NCBI GenBank assembly: GCA_900111435.1
Contig: FOIY01000001.1
Coordinates: 124,001-188,000, forward strand
Direction: 5' to 3'
DNA length: 64,000 bases
From: Ruminococcaceae bacterium KH2T8
GTDB taxonomy: Bacteria > Bacillota > Clostridia > Saccharofermentanales > Saccharofermentanaceae
Numbering within the stretch: the first letter of the stretch is position 1; each line of letters starts with the position of its first letter. The notes beneath the pieces are model-generated. The model did not search any database and was not told where the DNA came from. It saw nothing but the letters and a program-made list of their open reading frames with translations. This document shows, one piece after another, positions 54,756 to 64,000 of the stretch. A program made the position numbers and the translations under genes.

Positions 54756-57446
54756 TCATTTGGCTTCGAGCCAGTTGCTTCCGCTATGTACATCAGCTAC
54801 GAGAGGAACATTAAGCTTTACCGCGCCTTCCATCTCGCGCTTTAAGATCTCTCCTACCTTATCGGCATCTCCGATATCGCACTCAACGATCAACTCATCG
54901 TGAACCTGCATGACGAGCTTTGCCTCGGGAACTTCAGACTGTAATGCCTTATAGACCTTATTCATGGCGATCTTTATGATATCAGCCGCAGTCCCCTGTA
55001 CCGGAGTGTTCATTGCGGCACGAAGACCGAACTTCCTGATATTAACATTCTGAGACATGAGCTCGGTGAGGTTTCTCCTTCTGCCGAACATTGTCTCGAC
55101 ATATCCGAGCTTCTCGCCTGCAGCCTTGAGGCCGTCAAGGTATCCCGTGATGCCCGGAAACTGCTCACCGTAGGATCTTATGAGTTCGCCTGCCTCCTTA
55201 TAGGAGATATGGAGATCGTTCGAAAGGCCGTACTCAGAGATACCGTATATGATACTGAAATTTACGGTCTTAGCTGCCGCTCTCTGCTTGGAAGTAACAT
55301 CTTCCTCAGATACGCCGAATACCTTCATTGCTGTTCTCTTATGGATATCGGCGCCTTCGATAAAGGCCTCCGTCATAGTCTCATCCTTACTCATCGCGGC
55401 CAGTAGCCTGAGCTCGATCTGAGAATAGTCGGCATCTACGAGCATCTTCCCTTCAGGTACAGTAAAGCACTCCCTGATTCTCGCACCTTCGGCGGATCTT
55501 ACGGGGATATTCTGAAGGTTCGGCTCGGTAGACGAGAGCCTTCCCGTATTAGTCATAGCCTGCGTAAAAGTAGTCCTGATCCTGCCGTCGGACTCTATCT
55601 TTTCCTTAAGACCTACGGCATATGTAGAATCGAGCTTTGACAGAGCCCTGAACTCGATGATGTCCTCGATCACGGGATGAAGTCCGAGAAGACCGTTGAG
55701 TACATCGATAGATGTTGAGTAGACGCCCGTCTTTCCCTTCTTGCCGTGAGGAAGATTGAGCTTATCCTCGTCAAATAAGACTTCAGCGAGCTGCTTGGGG
55801 CTTCCGATATTAAACTCATATCCCGTCTCGTCACAGATCTTCTGTTCGAGCTGCTTAAGGCGTCCGCTGAACTCCTCATGTATAGTCGAGAGCTTATCGC
55901 CCGAAACATGCATTCCGTTACGCTCGATAGCATCAAGTGTCACTACGAGCGGAAATTCTATCTCGTAAAGGAGCTGTCCCTTCTTTCCTTCTTCGATCAG
56001 CGTACGAAGCCTTTGTGCCATCGCAAGATCCAGAATTAGCTTATGACCTGCGACCTTGAGCTTATCGTCTTTCTGATCCTGTGACTCGCCGAAGAGCTGA
56101 GCCGTAAGATCGAGCTGCTTAGGTCCCTCCGTCTCTTCGTCTATCGGGTAAGGCTGATGCATCAGGCTCTCATAGAGTCTTCTGTGATCAGGCTTACTGC
56201 CGTCGATAAGGTTGAATACATATCCTGCGATCGCAATATCGAAGATGCTCTCGACATTCGGGAGCGCCCTGCTCATAAGCTTGGACTTTTCCTTATAGTC
56301 AAATGATACGGGAACTATACCGTGTGTATCTTTAAACGAATCATATAAAGATTCGGGATCGACCGAATAGACCTTGCTCTCTCCATCAAAAGCTACCAGC
56401 GCCCTGTCGTCCGTAAAGTCGATCGCAACGACAGCATCGTCACTTAACTTCGGCAGGCTTTCACCTGTTATCGAAAGAGATGAAACGAGAGCATCCGTCT
56501 TAGAAATGAGCTCGACAAGTCTCGGGTCTTCGTCTTCGGCGGGACCCGTAACCGATGTCTTCATACCGTCGAGTCCGAGTTTCTTGGTAAGCTGCTTGAG
56601 CGACAGATTATAGAGTCTGTCGTAAAGCCCCTGCTTATCTGCTATATCATCAAATCCCGTCTTTTCGATACCGAAAGGAACCGGTACGAAACGGTCAATC
56701 GTACAGAGCTTGAGGTTCAGGTCGAGGAGCTCTCTTGAGTCCTTTACCCTCTGAGCGAGCGCGGGCGTCAGTTCATCAGCATGATCGTAGACGCCGTCTA
56801 CATCACCATACTGTGCTATGAGCTTGAAAGCAGTCTTCTCACCTACTTTCTCCACACCCTTGATATTATCCGAATTATCTCCCATCAGAGCCTTAACGTG
56901 TACGAATACGTTAGGATCAACGCCGTAGGTCTCTTCAAAGAGCTCCTTTGTATAAAGGACCCTCGGGGGCTTCCCCTTGCCGCTTTGAGGCATAATGACC
57001 TTGACCTTATCGCTTATGAGCTGGAAGTCATCGTGGTCACCTGAGAGTATATATACTTCGTCTCCCGCTTCTTCGCCGAGTCTTGATAAAGTACCGATAA
57101 GATCGTCAGCCTCGTAGCCTTCGAGCTCCATCCTCGAGATACCCGCGAGGTCGAGAAGCTCCTTAACGATAGGCATCTGGGCAGAGAGCTCAGGGGGCAT
57201 ACCCTTTCGCTGAGCCTTATACTCGGCGCTCATCTTATGTCTGAAGGTCGGTGCCTTGAGGTCAAAGAGAACGCAGATATCGGTAGGCTTGTACTCATCC
57301 TTTACTGACAGCAATGTATTAAAGAATCCGTTCAGGGCACCTGTAGGAGTTCCGTCGGGAGCCATCATGGGAGCACGTCCTATGACCGCATAGAACGCTC
57401 TGTTCATTATCGAGTTGCCGTCTATAAGAAGGATGCGCTTACTCAT
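54756..57446 (-). CDS. polA: DNA polymerase I
   Basis: 896 residues. 5'-3' exonuclease domain 1-290 (LLIDGNSIMNRAFYA, GYEADDLIGTL, GDHDDFQL); a 3'-5' exonuclease fold at 310-480 in which the DxE metal motif is replaced (AIDFTDD), so proofreading is probably lost, as in many Bacillota; polymerase 500-896 with motif A DYSQIELRLLA, motif B RAAAKTVNFSIIYG and motif C QVHDELIVEC. It fills gaps and removes RNA primers. Its ATG overlaps the stop of the 1479-residue gene by 4 nt. Confidence 0.97.
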   Translation of the reverse strand: MSKRILLIDGNSIMNRAFYAVIGRAPMMAPDGTPTGALNGFFNTLLSVKDEYKPTDICVLFDLKAPTFRHKMSAEYKAQRKGMPPELSAQMPIVKELLDLAGISRMELEGYEADDLIGTLSRLGEEAGDEVYILSGDHDDFQLISDKVKVIMPQSGKGKPPRVLYTKELFEETYGVDPNVFVHVKALMGDNSDNIKGVEKVGEKTAFKLIAQYGDVDGVYDHADELTPALAQRVKDSRELLDLNLKLCTIDRFVPVPFGIEKTGFDDIADKQGLYDRLYNLSLKQLTKKLGLDGMKTSVTGPAEDEDPRLVELISKTDALVSSLSITGESLPKLSDDAVVAIDFTDDRALVAFDGESKVYSVDPESLYDSFKDTHGIVPVSFDYKEKSKLMSRALPNVESIFDIAIAGYVFNLIDGSKPDHRRLYESLMHQPYPIDEETEGPKQLDLTAQLFGESQDQKDDKLKVAGHKLILDLAMAQRLRTLIEEGKKGQLLYEIEFPLVVTLDAIERNGMHVSGDKLSTIHEEFSGRLKQLEQKICDETGYEFNIGSPKQLAEVLFDEDKLNLPHGKKGKTGVYSTSIDVLNGLLGLHPVIEDIIEFRALSKLDSTYAVGLKEKIESDGRIRTTFTQAMTNTGRLSSTEPNLQNIPVRSAEGARIRECFTVPEGKMLVDADYSQIELRLLAAMSKDETMTEAFIEGADIHKRTAMKVFGVSEEDVTSKQRAAAKTVNFSIIYGISEYGLSNDLHISYKEAGELIRSYGEQFPGITGYLDGLKAAGEKLGYVETMFGRRRNLTELMSQNVNIRKFGLRAAMNTPVQGTAADIIKIAMNKVYKALQSEVPEAKLVMQVHDELIVECDIGDADKVGEILKREMEGAVKLNVPLVADVHSGSNWLEAK

Positions 57447-60400
57447 TTCTTTTCCTCTTTTTCCTTTGCCTGAGCCATCTGACTGTTATGCACTGCATGA
57501 GCCGTAGAGATCATGAGCTTGATACGGTTGAGCTGGTTAGCCTCCGAAGCACCGGGATCATAGTCGATCGGGATGATATTACTCATCGGATACTGACGCC
57601 TGAGCTCCTTGATCATTCCCTTACCCGTAACATGGTTAGGAAGACATGCGAAGGGCTGAGCACAGATGATATTCGGTACTCCGTCCTGGATGAGCTCGAT
57701 CATCTCTGCCGTAAGGAACCATCCTTCACCGCAGAAGTTACCGCAACTTAATACCGTAGATGACTTCTGAGCGAGTTCCTCGATCCTCTCGGAGAGCATG
57801 AACTTGCCGTTCGTAGCCTTGAATGCCTCATTAACGGGCTTTCTGAATCCTTCGAGCAGCTCGATGACATTCTTATTGATAAATGCCGTCTTCTTGGATC
57901 TTCCGAGGTTCTGCGAAGCCCATACGGGGTTATAGCAGCAGTAAAGGAAGAAATCGAGAACACCGGGAAGAACTGCCTCACAGCCTTCCGCCTCGATAAC
58001 ATCCACGGCATTATTATTCGCATCGGGATGGAACTTAACGAGGATCTCGCCTACCATACCTACACGTGGCTTTCTGGGGATATCAAGGAGAGGAAGCTGA
58101 TCGAACTTCTCTACTGCGAACTTAACGAACTTCTTATAGCTCTTGATCGTAGGGATATTCTCAAGATCCACTCCGATATCGGCAAGGCAGTCCCTGATCT
58201 TCTTCTTTTCCTCAGGGCTCTTCTCCCAGTAGTTATTGGGCATTACTTCGTCATATCTCTTCGTAAGATCGTCAGCGAATTCGGATCTGTTGAACATCTT
58301 CCTTCCGATCCTGTTGATATACATATAGAGGGCATTTGCAGATCCCGGTACCTTCTCATAAGGTCTCGTACGAAGGAGCAATGTGCTGACCATATCACCT
58401 GCACAAAGTGCCCTTACGGCATTAAGGAGCATCGAAGGAGTGTACTTAAGTCCCTCGTTCTTCTCGAACTGCTGAGCCGAGATAGCGATAACGGGGATCT
58501 GGGGATAACCTGCCTCTTTCAACGCCTTACGAAGGAATGCAACATAGTTTGTAGCACGACATCCGCCGCCTGTCTGCGTGATGGCAAGAGTAACGTTCTC
58601 AGGATCAACTTCACAGCTCAAGATAGCATTGATCATCTGACCTACTACTACGATCGACGGGAAGCACGCATCGTTATTTACGAACTTAAGGCCGCACTCG
58701 ATATCTTCTCTCGTAGCCTGCTTGAGGAGCTTCATCCTGTAGCCGCCGCTCCTAAATACGCTCTCAACGAAATCAAACTGGATGGGAGCCATCTGGGGAG
58801 CGATGATCGTGTGCTTTTCCTTATTCTCCTTTGTGAACTCGACGCGCTTCAATGTATACGGAGCGATCTCGTCCTTAACATCAGCCTTCGGGAGGCTTCC
58901 CTCCTTCATCATCTGCTCACGCTCTTCCATCGCAACAACCAGCGACCTCATACGGATCCTTGCCGCACCGAGGTTAGATACTTCATCGATCTTAAGGAGC
59001 GTATAGAGCTTGCCTGAAGACTCGAGGATCTCCTGAACCTGATCGGACGTTACGGCATCAAGACCGCATCCGAAGCTCGTGAGCTGAACGAGCTCGAGAT
59101 TAGGCTGTGTGATAACGAAAGCAGCCGCCTCGTAAAGTCTCGTATGGTACATCCACTGGTCGATGACCCTGATGGGGCGCTGGAGAACACCGGGGATAGC
59201 CACGGAATCCTCGGTAAGTACGCCGAGTCCGAGCTGATTGATCATCTCGGGAATACCGTGGTGGATCTCGGGATCGCAGTGATAAGGACGACCGGACAAT
59301 ACGATGCCCTTTATGCCCTTCTTCTTCATCTCAACGATCATCTCCTGACCCTTGTTACGGATATCTTCCTTGAAATTGGCATATTCCTCTGCACCGGCAG
59401 CGACAGCGGCCTTTGTCTCTTCCTCGGTGATACCGAGATAAGCGAAAGTCTCCGCCAGCGTCTTGGCAACCGTATCGAGCTTGTCCAAGGGCATGAAGGG
59501 ATTAAGGAATCTTATGCCCTTTTCCTTGATATTCTCTACGTTATTCCTGATAACTTCGGGATAAGAACAAACGATGGGACAGTTATAGTGATTGCCCGAT
59601 CCGCTGTTCTCATTTCTCTCATACGGGATATCGGGATAGAAGATAGTCGTGATACCTCTGGAGATCAGGTTCTCGATATGACCGTGTGCGAGCTTAGCGG
59701 GATAGCAGACACTCTCTGAAGGGATCGTCTCCATACCCTTCTCAAAGAGAGCATGTGTGGATCTTGCGGAGATCTGTACCCTGAATCCGAGCTTAGTAAG
59801 AACGGTGAACCAGAAAGGATAGTTTTCGTACTGATTCAATACTCTCGGGATACCGATGACGCCGTGCTTTGCTTCCTTCTCGGATAAAGGCTTATAGTGA
59901 GCAAACGTCCTTTCGTACTTCCACTTGAACATATTGGGGAGCTCGTTCTTTTGAGCCTCTGTCTCAAGACCTACGCTCTCACCCTTCTCACATCGGTTAC
60001 CCGATACGAATCTCTTACCGTTAGAGAATGTAGCGATAGTAAGACGGCAGTGGTTACCGCAGTAAGGACACTGTGTGTTCTCGCTCTCCATCTCGAACTT
60101 ATCAAGATCGCTCTCGGGAAGTATCGTGGAATCTTCTTCAGCATCTGCGAACTTGGTCTTGGCGATCAGTGCCGCACCGAAAGCACCCATAAGGCCTGCA
60201 ACATTAGGTCTTATGACATCTCTTCCGGATACGATCTCAAAGCATCTCAGGATGGCATCGTTAAGGAATGTACCACCCTGAACGACGATATTCTTACCGA
60301 GCTGCTCGGTATCTCTGATCTTGATGACCTTATAGAGCGCATTACGTACTACGGAGTAAGAAAGACCCGCGGAGATGTCACCTACCGATGCGCCCTCCTT

Positions 60401-61882
60401 CTGAGCCTGCTTTACCTTGGAGTTCATGAATACCGTACATCTCGTACCGAGGTCAACGGGGTTAGTAGCCTTCAGTGCCTCGATAGAGAAGTTATGGGGA
60501 TCCATGCCGAGTGTCTGTGCGAATGTCTGGATAAAGGATCCGCATCCCGAGGAACATGCTTCGTTCAGCATGATCGAATCGATTACGCCGTTTCTTATCC
60601 TCATGCACTTCATGTCCTGACCGCCGATATCGATGATGAAATCAACATCGGGACAGAAGAACTTTGCGGACTGGAAGTGAGCCATCGTCTCGATCTCGCC
60701 TACGTCGATACCGAGTGCCGCCTTGATGATATTCTCACCGTAACCCGTAACACAGGAATATGCGATATGAGCACCTTCGGGGATCTGCTTATAGATGTCC
60801 TTCAGGATATTAACGGCACTCATGACCGGGTTACCCTTATTGCCTGCATAGTATGTGTAGACGAGCTCGCCGTTTTCGTTGATAACGACCGCCTTTGTAG
60901 TCGTGGAACCTGCATCGATACCGAGGAAGAGATCACCGGTCTGCTTCTTGATATCGAGCGTAGGGATCATATCCTTGGCATGTCTGTCATAGAATCTCTT
61001 CTTCTCGTCCTCATCCTTGAAGAGAGGATCGATCCTTATGATATCGGGCGTAAAACCTTCTTTATTCTTGAATCTTTCGAGGAGCACGCCGAGATCCGCA
61101 GGTTCATCGTCACTGCTCAAAGCAGCACCGAGAGCAACGTAGATCTGTGCCTCATCGGGCATCCAGAACGAATCGACCTTATCAGCGAGCGTCCTCTCGA
61201 AAGCGTGCCTGAGCTCCGAGTTAAAGTATAAAGGACCTCCGAGGAATGCTACGTTACCCTTGATCGGACGACCGCATGCAAGTCCCGCGATAGTCTGGTT
61301 TACTACAGACTGATAGATGGAAGCTGCAAGGTCCTCCTTAGCGGCACCCTCATTGATCAGGGGCTGCAGGTCACTCTTTGCGAATACTCCGCATCTGCTG
61401 GCGATCGTATAAAGGGATCTGTAGTCCTTAGCGAAGTTATTAAGTCCGTCAGCGTCGGTCTGGAGGAGCGAAGCCATCTGATCGATGAAAGCACCCGTAC
61501 CGCCTGCGCATGTACCATTCATTCTCTGCTCGAGAACAGGATGCATATATGTGATCTTTGCATCCTCGCCTCCGAGCTCGATTATGACATCCGTCTCGGG
61601 GTGATATTTTTTTATAGCCTCGGTCTCGGCCATTACTTCCTGGATGAACTTGAGTCCGAGCCAGTTAGCGACCGAAAGTCCGCCCGAACCCGTGATCGTT
61701 ACTGAAACCGAAATACCCGGGAACTTATCGTGAAGCTCCGCAAAGAGCTGATTAAGAAGTCCCGATATATCAGAATGGTGTCTTCTGTATTCGCTGTGAA
61801 CGATCTTATCTCCGTCAAGGAGAACGACCTTTATCGTCGTTGATCCGATATCCAAACCGAGTCTGTATCTGATGTCCGCCAT
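57443..61882 (-). CDS. Fused 2-hydroxyacyl-CoA dehydratase activase/dehydratase-like protein
   Basis: 1479 residues, AAGGAG 9 nt upstream. Two BcrA/BadF-type ASKHA ATPase domains in tandem: 7-260 (LGLDIGSTTIKVV, CAGGTGAFIDQMA) and about 317-575 (LGIDAGSTTTKAVV, ACSSGCGSFIQTFA), each with the cluster-binding Cys; a zinc/iron Cys region near 610-640 (CPYCGNHC, RCEKG); DUF2229 (about 675-900); an HgdB-like dehydratase domain to about 1420. Activases use ATP and reduced ferredoxin to drive electrons into a dehydratase. Fusions of this kind occur in Clostridia, but their substrate is unknown. The start overlaps the preceding gene by 1 nt (TAATG). Confidence 0.92.
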   Translation of the reverse strand: MADIRYRLGLDIGSTTIKVVLLDGDKIVHSEYRRHHSDISGLLNQLFAELHDKFPGISVSVTITGSGGLSVANWLGLKFIQEVMAETEAIKKYHPETDVIIELGGEDAKITYMHPVLEQRMNGTCAGGTGAFIDQMASLLQTDADGLNNFAKDYRSLYTIASRCGVFAKSDLQPLINEGAAKEDLAASIYQSVVNQTIAGLACGRPIKGNVAFLGGPLYFNSELRHAFERTLADKVDSFWMPDEAQIYVALGAALSSDDEPADLGVLLERFKNKEGFTPDIIRIDPLFKDEDEKKRFYDRHAKDMIPTLDIKKQTGDLFLGIDAGSTTTKAVVINENGELVYTYYAGNKGNPVMSAVNILKDIYKQIPEGAHIAYSCVTGYGENIIKAALGIDVGEIETMAHFQSAKFFCPDVDFIIDIGGQDMKCMRIRNGVIDSIMLNEACSSGCGSFIQTFAQTLGMDPHNFSIEALKATNPVDLGTRCTVFMNSKVKQAQKEGASVGDISAGLSYSVVRNALYKVIKIRDTEQLGKNIVVQGGTFLNDAILRCFEIVSGRDVIRPNVAGLMGAFGAALIAKTKFADAEEDSTILPESDLDKFEMESENTQCPYCGNHCRLTIATFSNGKRFVSGNRCEKGESVGLETEAQKNELPNMFKWKYERTFAHYKPLSEKEAKHGVIGIPRVLNQYENYPFWFTVLTKLGFRVQISARSTHALFEKGMETIPSESVCYPAKLAHGHIENLISRGITTIFYPDIPYERNENSGSGNHYNCPIVCSYPEVIRNNVENIKEKGIRFLNPFMPLDKLDTVAKTLAETFAYLGITEEETKAAVAAGAEEYANFKEDIRNKGQEMIVEMKKKGIKGIVLSGRPYHCDPEIHHGIPEMINQLGLGVLTEDSVAIPGVLQRPIRVIDQWMYHTRLYEAAAFVITQPNLELVQLTSFGCGLDAVTSDQVQEILESSGKLYTLLKIDEVSNLGAARIRMRSLVVAMEEREQMMKEGSLPKADVKDEIAPYTLKRVEFTKENKEKHTIIAPQMAPIQFDFVESVFRSGGYRMKLLKQATREDIECGLKFVNNDACFPSIVVVGQMINAILSCEVDPENVTLAITQTGGGCRATNYVAFLRKALKEAGYPQIPVIAISAQQFEKNEGLKYTPSMLLNAVRALCAGDMVSTLLLRTRPYEKVPGSANALYMYINRIGRKMFNRSEFADDLTKRYDEVMPNNYWEKSPEEKKKIRDCLADIGVDLENIPTIKSYKKFVKFAVEKFDQLPLLDIPRKPRVGMVGEILVKFHPDANNNAVDVIEAEGCEAVLPGVLDFFLYCCYNPVWASQNLGRSKKTAFINKNVIELLEGFRKPVNEAFKATNGKFMLSERIEELAQKSSTVLSCGNFCGEGWFLTAEMIELIQDGVPNIICAQPFACLPNHVTGKGMIKELRRQYPMSNIIPIDYDPGASEANQLNRIKLMISTAHAVHNSQMAQAKEKEEKK

Positions 61883-62670
61883 TACCCTTTATCTCCTTCT
61901 TGGTGTCTTCTCTCTTCCAGTGGTATGCCCTTAGGCTGCGATGTGCTTGTCTTTCTGCTGTTCGCCCGCTCGCCTCTGGGACTTTTCTTAGCGCCCGCCC
62001 TTGCCGTCTTTTTCTTTCGGGCCGCCTCTTCCTTTGACATGCTCCCGAATTCCTTTAAGGATTCAGCCTTGAGCTTATTCATCTTATCCTGCTGTTCTTT
62101 CTTGAGGCTCTCCCTGAAGTCTCTGTCCTTCAAGATCTCTTTCTTGAACTCATCGCTCAGCGACAGCTGCAGGAGTTCATCGGGTACTCCGAGCTTCAGA
62201 TCAAAGCTCCTGCCGAATACATCACGGCTAACGAGATTAAATCCCTTCACCGCCTTGTAGACATTCTCCTCAAACTGCGAAAACTCGCAAGAGATACCGA
62301 GCGTCAGCGGCAATCCGGTGAAATTGACCTTTACATACGGAAGATTCTTCGTGAAGATCAGGTGGAGCGTTATGAGCTTCATGTAAGACTCGAGGTTCAC
62401 GCATTCCTGATCACACACTAAAGCCATACAGTCCTGTGACATACACGAGATATCAGACCTCTCGTCCTCAAAGCCGTGTGCCCACAGATAGTAGAGTTCC
62501 CTGTAGACTTCATTCTTGAACTTATCGAAATCCTTAGTAAGCGGCGTCGCCAGCACGGGCGCACCGATATTGAATATATGCTGCATATACGAAACTTCCA
62601 TATAGGAAGGGACTGAGAACCACTTCATATACGCGGCGATGTCTCTGGCATTGAATATGTAAATATGCAT
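61882..62670 (-). CDS. Conserved-looking protein of unknown function with basic tail
   Basis: 262 residues. No signal peptide or clear span. Residues 1-165 are a mixed alpha/beta region with IYIFNARDIAAYMKWF and CMSQDCMALVCDQEC (four Cys that might bind metal); 165-215 are charged helices (SDEFKKEILKDRDFRESLKK); 215-262 is a Lys/Arg/Ser-rich disordered tail. The ribosome site (AGGAGT) sits 14 nt before the ATG, so a nearer non-ATG start (ATT) is possible. First gene of the long operon leading to polA and coaE. I do not recognise the family. Confidence 0.62.
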   Translation of the reverse strand: MHIYIFNARDIAAYMKWFSVPSYMEVSYMQHIFNIGAPVLATPLTKDFDKFKNEVYRELYYLWAHGFEDERSDISCMSQDCMALVCDQECVNLESYMKLITLHLIFTKNLPYVKVNFTGLPLTLGISCEFSQFEENVYKAVKGFNLVSRDVFGRSFDLKLGVPDELLQLSLSDEFKKEILKDRDFRESLKKEQQDKMNKLKAESLKEFGSMSKEEAARKKKTARAGAKKSPRGERANSRKTSTSQPKGIPLEERRHQEGDKG

Positions 62671-62708
62671 TATCGCAATATAACTCCTGTTACACTCATA
62701 GAAAGCAT

Positions 62709-62737
62709 ATTATACATAAAAATATTATAATAAGCAA
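62709..62737 (-). promoter_or_regulatory. Promoter of the long operon to coaE and the SanA-like gene
   Basis: Minus strand TTGCTT (62737-62732), 17-nt spacer, perfect TATAAT (62714-62709), 39 nt upstream of the first ATG. Confidence 0.65.
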
Positions 62738-62760
62738 AGCTCCGGCATGATACCGGAGCT
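62735..62760 (-). terminator. Terminator of the right-edge membrane protein gene
   Basis: 8-bp perfect stem AGCTCCGG/CCGGAGCT (62738-62745 with 62753-62760), then TTGCTT. It abuts the -35 of the next operon. Confidence 0.75.
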
Positions 62761-62766
62761 CATATC

Positions 62767-64000
62767 TTATGCGAAAACTTTGTCTGCGCGCTTATCTTCG
62801 GCGTATACAGCCTTAAATCCGATGATCCTCACAAGGTCGTTATAAAACTCGCTGTAAGTATTACTGATAACGATCGAGAACTGACGCTTGTGCTTTGTAA
62901 GCCTCCTTACGGTCTTGGCATCATTAGGATCCTCGATATAGATCTCTATGAACCTCATTCCCTTCCGGATCTTAAACGGAGTCTTCTCCGAATATGCAAG
63001 CCTCATCTCACCCTTATTGTTGGGATCGAGCTTTCGAAGCTTGGGATTTGACAGATATACGTTACCTTCCCTGACTACGAGCTTGCACTTCGAATACTTC
63101 TTGATGTTGTGACCGATATCCATACCCGCAAATGCAGTGATCTCGGCTTCGCCGTTCTCTTTGTACTTGTTCTTGAGCTCTACTGCGATGCGGCTCTTCG
63201 TCGCTACACCCGTAAAGAGCGGTGCCACATATATCTTGCGGAAATATCTGCTTACTACATAGGCCTTCCTGAATAAGATCACACAGAGGATGAACATCAC
63301 TACATAAAGGCCGATCATGAGATAAGGCGCAAATACCGCGATCAGAACGATCACAAAGCATGTTACGGTCTTAACTGTCTCGATGATCAATGATGCGAAC
63401 GGGATAGGAACAAGTGTCGTGGCAAGGACGTCCGCCGCATATGTAACGGTCCTCATGATGAAATAGGACCCCACCATCGCAAGTCCTATGATCGTACAGA
63501 TGACTATCTTTCCTGCAGTAACGACTCCCGAAGATACGATCGCCATACCTGCAGTCTCCGTAGGGTTGACGCCGGTTGAGGCATATTCCGCGGAATTAAA
63601 GAATATCAGGAACGGAAGCGCAAAATTAAATACGCCCATGACCTTATTCTCGATATCTCCGATCGCTACGCCGAATATCCTCGTAGGAAGCATCGACTTC
63701 GGGATCTTAAGCAGGATAAAGAGCAGGATGATAAAAAGGCTGATCGTCGTATTATTCATGAATCCCAGGCTCTCCGTATACTGCCCGAGCTGCTCCGGGA
63801 ACACCTTGGCGGCAAGCGAGATAATAGCCTCGACGAACAGGATGGATATTGGCTCTATGGCCGATCCCATGCTGTGGGATATGAGGACTACGGCATTAAA
63901 CATATTGCCGCCCAGGTACTTTCCCTGCTGTGCCGAGATCTCACCGTCATCGGCGGCGACATTATGTGACAGAACGCCTGTCACGAAGAGTAATAACGAA
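62767..64000 (-). CDS. Membrane protein with C-terminal cytoplasmic domain (5' end beyond window)
   Basis: The frame stays open to the right edge; the residues just inside the edge (SLLLFVTGVLSHNVAADDG) look like the end of a signal peptide, so the true start lies beyond 64000. About 410 residues are visible: six to seven spans between residues 30 and 245 in the visible part, then a basic region and a soluble beta-rich domain (about 260-400: KCKLVVREGNVYLSN, KIRKGMRFIEIYIED, RQFSIVISNTYSEF). It resembles large multi-span proteins of Bacillota such as stage III sporulation or type IV-like export components, but no motif fixes this. Function unknown. Confidence 0.75.
   Translation of the reverse strand, partial: SLLLFVTGVLSHNVAADDGEISAQQGKYLGGNMFNAVVLISHSMGSAIEPISILFVEAIISLAAKVFPEQLGQYTESLGFMNNTTISLFIILLFILLKIPKSMLPTRIFGVAIGDIENKVMGVFNFALPFLIFFNSAEYASTGVNPTETAGMAIVSSGVVTAGKIVICTIIGLAMVGSYFIMRTVTYAADVLATTLVPIPFASLIIETVKTVTCFVIVLIAVFAPYLMIGLYVVMFILCVILFRKAYVVSRYFRKIYVAPLFTGVATKSRIAVELKNKYKENGEAEITAFAGMDIGHNIKKYSKCKLVVREGNVYLSNPKLRKLDPNNKGEMRLAYSEKTPFKIRKGMRFIEIYIEDPNDAKTVRRLTKHKRQFSIVISNTYSEFYNDLVRIIGFKAVYAEDKRADKVFA

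Noticed and set aside
59897-61231. 444-codon plus-strand frame
   Set aside because: Antisense of the activase fusion; long antisense frames are common here because of codon bias.

Overview
The window reads as a chromosomal segment of an anaerobic, low-to-mid-GC member of the Clostridia (Bacillota), probably from gut or rumen. The support is: strong AGGAGG-type ribosome binding sites with some TTG and GTG starts, canonical TTGACA/TATAAT promoters, indolepyruvate:ferredoxin oxidoreductase, a fused 2-hydroxyacyl-CoA dehydratase activase, a dockerin domain, a ClpE-like ATPase, and Pro-Thr linkers of the PTATNTPTP kind. No phage, integrase, transposase or CRISPR array was seen. A genus cannot be fixed from the sequence alone.

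Layout. 1-7305 (-) is most of one giant secreted RHS/YD-repeat protein with two lectin-like domains; its C-terminus lies beyond the left edge. 7.7-9.1 kb is a lipoprotein. 9.2-13.4 kb (-) is a signalling operon of kinase, von Willebrand A protein, PP2C phosphatase and coiled-coil protein, resembling the TerY-phosphatase-kinase triad. 13.6-18.0 kb holds lysA, a membrane MutS-like ATPase, a sirtuin and a PH-domain protein. 18.1-24.2 kb has topoisomerase IV genes parE-parC coupled to a membrane-anchored deacetylase-like protein. 24.4-27.5 kb has argJ, two minus-strand tRNAs (Gly, Arg), an SH3 lipoprotein, a GNAT acetyltransferase and a plus-strand His-Gln-Lys tRNA operon. 27.6-29.4 kb is a TetR/flavodoxin operon with a clear operator. 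29.5-35.1 kb is uvrA plus a ClpE-like ATPase; then come tRNA-Glu and a MoxR-DUF58-DUF4129 operon (35.3-38.6 kb). 38.9-42.5 kb (-) is CPBP protease, phenylacetate-CoA ligase and an SGNH hydrolase.

42.6-48.9 kb (+) is the most unusual part: four tandem copies of a two-gene module, each a protein of about 400 residues with two zinc ribbons and C-terminal membrane segments followed by a small single-span membrane protein. Three of the four small proteins carry the same C-terminal tail motif, VDxPLFKP. The array lies on the opposite strand between paaK and iorBA, which are functionally linked. 48.9-51.3 kb (-) is iorBA, 51.4-52.5 kb (+) is ychF, and 52.6 kb is a small secreted dockerin protein. 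53.1-62.7 kb (-) is one long operon: unknown gene, 1479-residue activase/dehydratase fusion, polA, coaE, a small membrane protein and a SanA-like protein. A membrane protein runs off the right edge.

Most genes sit in tight operons with 1-8 nt overlaps. Housekeeping calls are firm. The RHS giant, the kinase quartet and the four-fold zinc-ribbon array are the parts whose biology is open.
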